From the NCBI GenBank assembly GCA_005878835.1, contig VBMV01000055.1:62001-126000 (forward strand): a stretch of DNA of 64,000 bases, given 5' to 3'. A program made the translations under genes and the position numbers. Below, piece after piece: positions 58,107-64,000 of this stretch. This DNA is from Gammaproteobacteria bacterium (GTDB lineage: Bacteria; Pseudomonadota; Gammaproteobacteria; Steroidobacterales; Steroidobacteraceae). Each line of letters begins with the position of its first letter. Position 1 is the stretch's first letter. The notes under the pieces are model-generated. The model was not told the DNA's origin. It searched no databases and saw only the letters and a list, made by a program, of their open reading frames with translations.

Positions 58107-59570
58107 ATGTCCGCACACCTGGTCAAGTCCGCGCTGCGTCCGGCACCGGACGGGGTGCTCAGCGCCATCGCCGACTACGCCCGCAATTTCACCGTCGAGA
58201 GCCAGCCGGCGTACCAGACCGCGCGCTACTGCCTCATGGACAGCCTCGCCTGCGCCTTGCAGGCGCTCGCGATTCCGGCCTGCCGCAAGCTCCTGGGTCC
58301 CGTGGTGCCCGGAGCGGTCATGCCGGGCGGCGCGCGCGTCCCGGGCACCTCCTTCGAGCTCGACCCGGTGCAGGCGGCCTTCAACATCGGCACGCTGATC
58401 CGCTGGCTCGACTTCAACGACACCTGGCTCGCCGCCGAGTGGGGCCATCCCTCGGACAATCTCGGCGGCATCCTCGCGGTGGCGGATTACCTCGCGCGCA
58501 ACGCCGTCATGTCGGGCCGGACCCCGCCGAGCGTGCGCGCACTGCTCACCGCCATGATCAAGGCGCACGAGATCCAGGGGGTGCTGGCGCTGGAGAACAG
58601 CTTCAACCGCGTGGGACTCGATCATGTGCTGCTGGTGCGCGTCGCCTCGACGGCGGTGGTCGCGGGCATGCTCGGCGCCAGCCTCGATCAGATCGTGAAC
58701 GCGCTGTCCAACGCCTGGATCGACGGCGGCGCGCTGCGCACCTATCGGCATGCCCCCAACACCGGCTCGCGCAAGAGCTGGGCGGCGGGCGATGCCACCA
58801 GCCGTGGGGTGCGCCATGCGCTCATGGCGCTCAACGGGGAGATGGGCTACCCTTCCGCGCTGTCGGCGAAGACCTGGGGCTTCTACGACGTGCTCTTCAA
58901 GGGCAAGGCGTTCTCGCTGCCGCAGCCCTTCGGCAGCTACGTCATGGAGAACGTGCTGTTCAAGATCTCCTACCCGGCCGAGTTCCACGCCCAGACGGCA
59001 GTCGAGGCGGCGATGGCCCTGCATCCGCAGGTCAGGGAGCGGCTCGCCGACATCGAGCGCATCGTCATCGAGACCCAGGAGCCGGGCGTGCGCATCATCG
59101 ACAAGGTAGGGCCGCTCGCCAATCCCGCCGACCGCGATCACTGCATCCAGTACATGGTCGCGGTGCCGCTGATTTTCGGGCGCCTCGGCGCGGCGGACTA
59201 CGAGGACGCCGTGGCCGCCGATGCGCGTATCGACGCGCTGCGCGAGCGCATGCAGGTGCGCGAGAACCCGACGTTCACGCAGGAGTACTACGCCGCCGAC
59301 AAGCGCTACATCGGCAATGCCGTGCAGGTGTTGTTCCGCGACGGCAGCGCCACCGCGCGCGTGCAGGTCGATGTCCCGATCGGCCACCGCAAGCGCCGCG
59401 CCGAGGGCATGCCGCTGCTGGTCGGCAAATTCAGCGCCGCGGTGGATGCGCATTTCGCGCCCAGGCAGGCCGAGCGCGTCAAGGCGCTGTTCGCGAAGGC
59501 CGCCGCGCTCGATGACCTGCCGGTGAACGAGCTGATGGCGGCGCTGGTGACCAGCGGCTCGGCCGCCTAG
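58107..59570 (+). CDS. prpD: 2-Methylcitrate dehydratase (MmgE/PrpD family)
   Basis: Cofactor-free dehydratase of 487 aa that dehydrates 2-methylcitrate. Typical motifs are IRWLDFNDTWLAAEWGHPSDN (position about 92-112), RKSWAAGDATSRGVRHA near residue 214 and ETQEPGVRIIDKVGPLANPADRDHC (position about 324-348). With PrpD present and neither acnD nor prpF nearby, this is the PrpD-dependent form of the pathway; hydration of methylaconitate would need an aconitase elsewhere. It ends 16 bases from the convergent htrA gene. Confidence 0.94.
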   Translation: MSAHLVKSALRPAPDGVLSAIADYARNFTVESQPAYQTARYCLMDSLACALQALAIPACRKLLGPVVPGAVMPGGARVPGTSFELDPVQAAFNIGTLIRWLDFNDTWLAAEWGHPSDNLGGILAVADYLARNAVMSGRTPPSVRALLTAMIKAHEIQGVLALENSFNRVGLDHVLLVRVASTAVVAGMLGASLDQIVNALSNAWIDGGALRTYRHAPNTGSRKSWAAGDATSRGVRHALMALNGEMGYPSALSAKTWGFYDVLFKGKAFSLPQPFGSYVMENVLFKISYPAEFHAQTAVEAAMALHPQVRERLADIERIVIETQEPGVRIIDKVGPLANPADRDHCIQYMVAVPLIFGRLGAADYEDAVAADARIDALRERMQVRENPTFTQEYYAADKRYIGNAVQVLFRDGSATARVQVDVPIGHRKRRAEGMPLLVGKFSAAVDAHFAPRQAERVKALFAKAAALDDLPVNELMAALVTSGSAA

Positions 59571-59586
59571 CCTGGGCAGCTCAGGC

Positions 59587-61131
59587 TCAGCCCACCCGCA
59601 CCGGCACGAACAGCCGCGCGTCGCCGCGCTGGATCAGCAGCGCGACGTGGCCCTTGGATCTCTCCACCGCGCTGCGCAGTTCCTCGGCGTCGTGCACCGG
59701 GGAGCCGTTGGCGGCCAGCACCACATCCCCGGGGCGAATGCCGGCCTCGGCCGCCGGACCGCTGGCGCGCTCGACCACCAGCCCGCCCCTGGTGTTGGCG
59801 CCACGCTGCTCGTCGGCGGTCAGCGGACGCACCGCCAGTCCCAGCTTGCCGCCTTCAGGGTGCGGGCCGCCGTTGGCGGCGGTGCGCTTGTCGGCCACCG
59901 TGCCGAGTTTGACCGTGATCTCACGCGTGGCGTGATTGCGCCAGATCTCCAGCGTCACGCTGGTGCCCGGGGCGATGGCCGCGATCTGCACCGGCAGCTC
60001 GCTGGAGTCCTTGAGCGGGGCGCCGTTGAGCTTGAGGATCACATCCCCGGATTCGATTCCGGCGTGCTCCGCCGGCCCGCCCTTCTCCACGCTCGACACC
60101 AGCGCCCCTTCGGGCTGCGGCAGGCCGAAGGAGTCCGCCAGTCCCTGGGTGACGGGCTGGATCACCACGCCGAGCTTGCCGCGGGTGACGTGGCCGGTGG
60201 TCTGCAGCTGCTCGCCCACCTGCATGGCGACATCGATCGGGATGGAGAACGACACGCCCATGTAGCCGCCGCTGCGGCTGTAGATCTGCGAGTTGATGCC
60301 GACGACCTCGCCGCGCATGTTGAACAGCGGGCCGCCGGAGTTACCCGGGTTGATCGGCACGTCGGTCTGGATGAAGGGCACGTAGCCGGAATCGAGCGTG
60401 CGGCCCTTGGCGCTCACGATGCCCGCGGTGGCGCTGTTCTCGAAGCCGAACGGCGCGCCGATCGCCAGCACCCATTCCCCGACCTTGAGCCCGCGCGAGT
60501 CGCCGATCCTCACCGTCGGCAGATCCTTGGCGGGGATGCGCAGGATCGCGATATCCGATTTCGGGTCCACGCCCACGACCTTGGCGGTGTATTCGCGCCG
60601 GTCGGTGAGGCGCACGGTCACTTCGCTCGCGCCGTCGACGACGTGCGCATTGGTCATGATGACGCCGTCCGGGCGGATGATGAATCCCGAGCCTTCACCG
60701 CGCATCGGTTGCGGCTGCGGCATCTGGAACGGCAGGCCGCGGAAGAACGGCGCAAACGGACTGTTGGGACCGAAGGGATTGGTGTCGTTGGGATTGTCGT
60801 TGGGGTTGTCGTCGGAGTTGTCGCCCGAGTTCCAGGAGGTCGACACCTTGCTCACCACGCTGATGTTGACCACGGCCGGACCGTACTTCTGCACCATGCT
60901 GCTGAAGTCCGGCAGCATCGTCGCGGGGCCTGCGGCGGGCGCCGGCGTCGCCGGGCTCGCGGCTGCGCTGGTGCCGGTCGCGCCGCCGGTCATTGCCATT
61001 GCGGCGCTGGGTGCGGTGGCCACCGCGCGCGTCGCTCCCGCCAGGTACAGCGCACCGGCCGGCACCGCAATGGTGAGCGCGCCGAGGATGGCGGCAATGA
61101 GCGGTTTTCTGATCACACTCGGCAGATTCAT
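59587..61131 (-). CDS. degP: Do-like periplasmic serine protease (HtrA/DegP family)
   Basis: Periplasmic protease and chaperone (514 aa). A signal or anchor helix lies at about residues 10-32, then an Ala/Pro-rich linker. The trypsin-like domain has H163 (TNAHVVDG), D193 (KSDIAIL) and S265 (GNSGGPL). Two PDZ domains follow (about 295-385 and 425-510). An Asp/Asn/Pro insert (about 102-117) precedes the protease domain, encoded by 12-base repeats. The ribosome-binding site ACGGAG is seven bases before the ATG. Envelope-stress control is likely but no sigma-E promoter was identified. Confidence 0.93.
   Translation of the reverse strand: MNLPSVIRKPLIAAILGALTIAVPAGALYLAGATRAVATAPSAAMAMTGGATGTSAAASPATPAPAAGPATMLPDFSSMVQKYGPAVVNISVVSKVSTSWNSGDNSDDNPNDNPNDTNPFGPNSPFAPFFRGLPFQMPQPQPMRGEGSGFIIRPDGVIMTNAHVVDGASEVTVRLTDRREYTAKVVGVDPKSDIAILRIPAKDLPTVRIGDSRGLKVGEWVLAIGAPFGFENSATAGIVSAKGRTLDSGYVPFIQTDVPINPGNSGGPLFNMRGEVVGINSQIYSRSGGYMGVSFSIPIDVAMQVGEQLQTTGHVTRGKLGVVIQPVTQGLADSFGLPQPEGALVSSVEKGGPAEHAGIESGDVILKLNGAPLKDSSELPVQIAAIAPGTSVTLEIWRNHATREITVKLGTVADKRTAANGGPHPEGGKLGLAVRPLTADEQRGANTRGGLVVERASGPAAEAGIRPGDVVLAANGSPVHDAEELRSAVERSKGHVALLIQRGDARLFVPVRVG
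60787..60822. repeat. Three 12-base tandem repeats inside the HtrA gene
   Basis: GTTGGGATTGTC, GTTGGGGTTGTC and GTCGGAGTTGTC follow each other without a gap; on the coding strand they give the Asp/Asn/Pro-rich insert. Repeat number could vary between strains without shifting the frame. Confidence 0.8.
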
Positions 61132-61175
61132 GGCAGCACTCCGTAAGGTAAGGGGCCTTGCCTGCTAACTTAGGG

Positions 61176-61203
61176 AAGGCGCCTTATGGGAGCCTTAAGG
61201 CTC
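61176..61203. promoter_or_regulatory. Two palindromes between the cytochrome c and HtrA genes
   Basis: AAGGCGCCTT (61176-61185) and the perfect 14-base palindrome GAGCCTTAAGGCTC (61190-61203) lie 45 to 72 bases before the HtrA start and after the cytochrome promoter-distal end. They share the AAGGC/GCCTT element and could bind a regulator of the protease. Confidence 0.4.
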
Positions 61204-61295
61204 TACCGGGCCTGCCTGCTTTCTTGCCTGCGTTATGAAATACCGCAGCGCTCGGGGGTAAGTTCCCGCCGCCTGCGGTAACCCGCGCGCCCGCC

Positions 61296-61946
61296 TCAGT
61301 GCGCGGTGAGCCGGGTATAGGGTCGCGACTCGGTACTGAGCGCGGGAGTGAGGTGGCTGAAGTACCGCGCAATGACCTCGACGTCCTCGTCCTTGAGGCT
61401 CGCCGCGAAGCCCTTCATGACCGGATTCTTGCGTCCGCCCTTGCGGTACTCGTCGATCGCGCGCACCAGGTAATCCTGGTGCTGACCTGCGAGGGACGGG
61501 TACAGCGGCGCAATGGCGACACCGTCCTGGCCGTGGCACGAGACGCACAGCGCCGCCGCCTGCGGCACGCTCCCCTGCGCCTTGCCGGAGGCAGTGAGCG
61601 GCTTGCCGGCGAAATACGCGGCGATGTCCAGGATGTCCTGGTCGGTGAGCTCCGAGGCCTGCGAATGCATCGTCACGTGCGCGCGGTCGCCGTCGCGATA
61701 GCCATGCAGCGCCGCCGCCAGATAATCGGGGTTCTGTCCCTCGAGCTTCGGCACGCTGTACATCGGATAGGCGTTCTTGTAGCCGTCGATGCCGTGGCAG
61801 CCGAGGCAGGTGTAGGAGATGGCCTTGCCGTGCCTGGCGTCGCCCTGCGCGGCGGCGCCCTGCGCCCACGCCGTGCCCGCTAAGCCCACTGCCGCGGCGA
61901 TCGCAAGTCCCGCGTGCACTGCAGACCCGCGACCGCGCCCCTGCAT
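61296..61946 (-). CDS. Dihaem cytochrome c (c4-like)
   Basis: Periplasmic electron carrier of 216 aa: signal peptide ending AWAQG (about residue 27), then two class I cytochrome domains with CLGCH (about residues 49-53) and CVSCH (about 141-145). Methionine ligands are probably in the SVPKLEGQ/VTMHSQA region and PVMKGFA. The domain duplication matches cytochrome c4. GGAG lies about six bases before the ATG at 61946. It is divergent from dtd. It likely passes electrons to a terminal oxidase. Confidence 0.88.
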   Translation of the reverse strand: MQGRGRGSAVHAGLAIAAAVGLAGTAWAQGAAAQGDARHGKAISYTCLGCHGIDGYKNAYPMYSVPKLEGQNPDYLAAALHGYRDGDRAHVTMHSQASELTDQDILDIAAYFAGKPLTASGKAQGSVPQAAALCVSCHGQDGVAIAPLYPSLAGQHQDYLVRAIDEYRKGGRKNPVMKGFAASLKDEDVEVIARYFSHLTPALSTESRPYTRLTAH

Positions 61947-62021
61947 CGGTGTCTCCGCCAGCAAAAAACGGCCCCGAATCTTACGGACTGGCCGGGCCGA
62001 ATGCCACACAATCCCCGTGTC

Positions 62022-62462
62022 ATGATCGCTCTCATCCAGCGCGTCAGCGAGGCCGAGGTTCGTGTCGGGGGCGAGGTGGTCGGCGCCATCGGCCGCGGCG
62101 TGCTGGCGCTGATCGGCGTGCGGCGGCAGGACACCGAGGAGGCGGCGCAGCGGCTGCTCGAGCGCGTGCTGTCCTACCGTATCTTCCCCGACTCCCAGGG
62201 GCGGATGGGGCTTGCGCTGCGCGAGGTCGGCGGAGGGCTGTTGCTGGTGCCGCAGTTCACCCTCGCCGCCGACACCCACAAGGGCACCCGCGCCGGGTTC
62301 AGCCTGGCCGCCGCACCCGCGCAGGCGCAGCGCCTGTTCACGTATCTCGTGGAGCGCGCTCACAGCGCCTATGCCCCTGTTTCCTCTGGCGTATTTGGCG
62401 AGGACATGCAGGTGGCGCTCGTCAATGACGGCCCGGTGACGTTCTGGCTCGAGACCCCCTAG
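62022..62462 (+). CDS. dtd: D-aminoacyl-tRNA deacylase
   Basis: Removes D-amino acids and glycine wrongly attached to tRNA (146 aa). It starts MIALIQRVSEAEVRVGG and has the C-terminal cis-Gly-Pro motif NDGPVTFWLETP. The first active-site motif, usually SQFTL, here reads PQFTL (VPQFTLAADT, about residue 78), a change at a usually conserved serine. The overall family match is otherwise complete. The start is ATG 62022; the open frame before it is antisense to the cytochrome gene. Between 62463 and 62581 no gene is seen. Confidence 0.92.
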   Translation: MIALIQRVSEAEVRVGGEVVGAIGRGVLALIGVRRQDTEEAAQRLLERVLSYRIFPDSQGRMGLALREVGGGLLLVPQFTLAADTHKGTRAGFSLAAAPAQAQRLFTYLVERAHSAYAPVSSGVFGEDMQVALVNDGPVTFWLETP

Positions 62463-62581
62463 GCCGCGGGCGTGACATGGGTAGCGGAATCGGTCGAACT
62501 TGTGGGGTTCCGGGGGCTCATTTGACCTATCATCCGATTGTTTTCTCTGCGCGGGCGGAGAGTTACGTGGAGTCGTGAGCC

Positions 62582-62827
62582 ATGGGTGGACTAGGAATGC
62601 GCGAGCTCCTGGTGATACTGCTCGTCGTGCTCGTCGTGTTCGGCGCGAAGAAGCTGCGCACGGTGGGCTCGGATCTCGGCGCCGCCGTGCGCGGGTTCAA
62701 GAAAGCGATGAGCGAGGGCGAGGAGGAGCAGGGCGCCCCGCCGAAGCAGATCCGTTCCGAGGGCACGGACGCGGAGTTCCCGGAGGTCGCGAAGAAGAGC
62801 GACACGAAGAACGAACGGAGCAGCTGA
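62582..62827 (+). CDS. tatA: Twin-arginine translocase subunit TatA
   Basis: Pore-forming Tat subunit (81 aa) for export of folded proteins. A short membrane helix (about residues 7-22) is followed by FGAKKLRTVGSDLGAAVRGFKKAM, the TatA amphipathic helix (position about 20-43), and a charged tail. The ATG is followed by GGLGM; a second ATG six codons in is possible. It is the first gene of tatABC. A likely client in this window is the KRR-signal oxidoreductase at 18976. Confidence 0.95.
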   Translation: MGGLGMRELLVILLVVLVVFGAKKLRTVGSDLGAAVRGFKKAMSEGEEEQGAPPKQIRSEGTDAEFPEVAKKSDTKNERSS

Positions 62828-62828
62828 T

Positions 62829-63188
62829 CTGTTCGAGGGCCGGTTCTCGGAGATCCTGATCATCTTCGTCCTGGCGCTGATCGTGCTGGGACCGGAGAAG
62901 CTGCCGCGCGTCGTCTCCGAGATTGGCCGCTGGGTCGGGCGGGCGCGCGCCATGGCGCGCCAGTTCCGCGAGCAGCTCGAAGAGGAGGTGCAGCTCGAGC
63001 AGGCCCGCAAGGCGCAGGCACCGGCCGCCACTGCGCCCCCGCCGCCGGTGCCACCGCTGAGCGCGGCGGCCACGGAAGCTCCGCTTGTGCCCCCCGATAC
63101 CTTCTCGCACGCCCACCCCACCGACGCCACCGGCGCGGACCCCGCAGCCGTGCGGCCCGACGCGAGCGCCGATGAGCGAGGAACCTGA
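62829..63188 (+). CDS. tatB: Twin-arginine translocase subunit TatB, apparent CTG start
   Basis: Substrate-receptor partner of TatC (119 aa). Family homology starts exactly at CTG 62829, one base after the tatA stop: (M)FEGRFSEILIIFVLALIVLG, followed by PEKLPRVVSEIGRWVGRAR, then a charged helix and a Pro/Ala-rich tail. No ATG, GTG or TTG is available in frame upstream of the membrane helix; the GTG at 62883 would remove it. GGAG stands about eight bases before the CTG. The stop overlaps tatC by 17 bp. Confidence 0.88.
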   Translation: MFEGRFSEILIIFVLALIVLGPEKLPRVVSEIGRWVGRARAMARQFREQLEEEVQLEQARKAQAPAATAPPPPVPPLSAAATEAPLVPPDTFSHAHPTDATGADPAAVRPDASADERGT

Positions 63189-63939
63189 AAAGCTCGCCGA
63201 AGGCACGCTCATCTCGCACCTGCTGGAGCTGCGGGACCGGCTGCTGCGCGCGCTGGTGGCGGTGGCGATCGCGTTCGCACCGTGCGTCTTTTATTCCAAC
63301 GACCTGTTCAGCTTCGTCGCGCAGCCGCTGCTCGCCAAGCTCCCGCAGGGAAGCAACCTCATCGCCACCGGGGTGATGTCACCCTTCACGACACCCTTCA
63401 AGCTGTCGTTCTTCGCCGCCCTGCTCATCGCGATGCCGTACGTCATCTACCAGCTGTGGTCGTTCGTCGCTCCGGGCCTGTACCGCAACGAGCGCCGCTT
63501 TGCGGTGCCGCTGCTCGTGTCCTCGATCGTGCTCTTCTACGTCGGCATCGCCTTCGCCTACTACTTCGTGTTTCCGGTGATGTTTCAGTTCTTCGCCGGC
63601 ACCACGCCCAAGGGCGTGGCGATGATGACCGACATCAACAATTACCTGGACTTCGTGCTCACGATGTTCTTCTGCTTCGGACTCGCGTTCGAGGTGCCGG
63701 TGGCGGTGGTGCTGCTGGTGGTGATGGGCATCGTACGCCTCGAGAAGCTCAAGGAGCACCGCGGCTACGTGCTGATCGGCATTTTCATCCTCGCCGCGCT
63801 CCTCACCCCGCCGGATGCCATCTCGCAATGCTCGCTCGCCATACCGATGTACCTGCTCTACGAAGGCGGGATCCTGATGGCGCGCCTGCTGTCACGCCCC
63901 AAGGGCGCGCAAGCCGCGGCCAAGGCCGGCGACAGCTGA
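63172..63939 (+). CDS. tatC: Twin-arginine translocase subunit TatC
   Basis: Polytopic core of the Tat translocase (255 aa), with six membrane helices. It has the N-terminal SHLLELRDRLLRA signal-binding region (about residues 15-27), the FKLSFFAALLIAMPYVIYQLW helix (position about 82-102), FVAPGLYRNERR, and FCFGLAFEVPV with the conserved glutamate (about residue 173). ATG 63172 is chosen because TatC homologues begin near MSEEP. The operon is tatA-tatB-tatC. Confidence 0.96.
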   Translation: MSEEPEKLAEGTLISHLLELRDRLLRALVAVAIAFAPCVFYSNDLFSFVAQPLLAKLPQGSNLIATGVMSPFTTPFKLSFFAALLIAMPYVIYQLWSFVAPGLYRNERRFAVPLLVSSIVLFYVGIAFAYYFVFPVMFQFFAGTTPKGVAMMTDINNYLDFVLTMFFCFGLAFEVPVAVVLLVVMGIVRLEKLKEHRGYVLIGIFILAALLTPPDAISQCSLAIPMYLLYEGGILMARLLSRPKGAQAAAKAGDS

Positions 63940-63951
63940 CCGGAATCGACC

Positions 63952-64000
63952 ATGAATCAGGCCGCCGATGCCACCCTCGTCCCCGCCGCGCCGGCGCGCA
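63952..64000 (+). CDS. Start of an unidentified gene (3' end outside window)
   Basis: An ATG at 63952 opens a frame MNQAADATLVPAAPAR that stays open to the window edge, 12 bases after tatC. Sixteen residues are too few for identification, and coding is plausible only from its position. Confidence 0.35.
   Translation, partial: MNQAADATLVPAAPAR

Noticed and set aside
62883-63188. GTG 62883 as the start of TatB
   Set aside because: It would remove the membrane helix and the conserved N-terminal residues that are readable back to CTG 62829.

Overview
The window is a very GC-rich, gene-dense stretch of a bacterial chromosome. A gammaproteobacterium is the best fit: the ATP synthase operon has the order atpIBEFHAGDC followed by glmU and glmS, and there are a long FadE-type acyl-CoA dehydrogenase, type II secretion accessories GspA/GspB, Mla lipid transport, TatABC and an aerobic methylcitrate cycle. 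Placing it near Xanthomonadales, Nevskiales or Steroidobacterales is my inference from gene content only. No rRNA, tRNA or CRISPR array was seen. There are few intergenic gaps, and many convergent neighbours overlap by a few bases.

Layout. 1-5.2 kb (all minus): the end of an Mla locus (mlaF, STAS-fused mlaE), a Dps ferritin, and an operon of two paralogous mini-proteins, a YtrA-type GntR repressor and an ABC exporter, behind a clear promoter with an embedded operator. 5.3-12.9 kb (plus): malate dehydrogenase, FadE, an exported DUF4399 protein, DNA polymerase IV, GspA and GspB. 12.9-17.5 kb: an unknown exported protein facing a two-gene signalling operon. The first product is a receiver-like/TM/helical-repeat/TonB-C fusion and the second a receiver-like/Ser-Thr kinase fusion. 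17.5-27.6 kb: transporters, a bicovalent-flavin oxidoreductase, a glycosyltransferase, OsmC, a methyltransferase, a PEBP protein, RimO and a lipoprotein. 27.6-32.4 kb is the accessory patch: paired hairpins resembling the ends of a small mobile element, a decayed SulP transporter, a sensorless hybrid kinase, an ArsN2-ArsC fusion and a hipBA toxin-antitoxin module in locally AT-rich DNA.

32.4-46.2 kb (minus) is core: atpIBEFHAGDC, a membrane C13 (legumain-like) peptidase, glmU and glmS form one long run, preceded by parA-parB. 46.3-49.9 kb: leucine dehydrogenase with a divergent Lrp regulator, an MFS transporter and RsmG. 49.9-55.9 kb: a QseBC-like two-component pair, an S9 peptidase, an MBL hydrolase and an AcuI-like reductase. 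56-59.6 kb: prpBCD for propionyl-CoA disposal, next to the reductase and functionally linked to FadE. 59.6-64 kb: a periplasmic HtrA protease, a dihaem cytochrome c, D-aminoacyl-tRNA deacylase and tatABC, with tatB apparently starting at CTG.

The strongest candidate for something undescribed is the 13,989-17,521 operon. Its two proteins carry receiver-like domains with complementary defects: one lacks the metal-binding acid pair but keeps the aspartate, the other keeps the acid pair but has serine in place of the aspartate. These are joined to a TonB-type periplasmic domain and to a Hanks kinase respectively.
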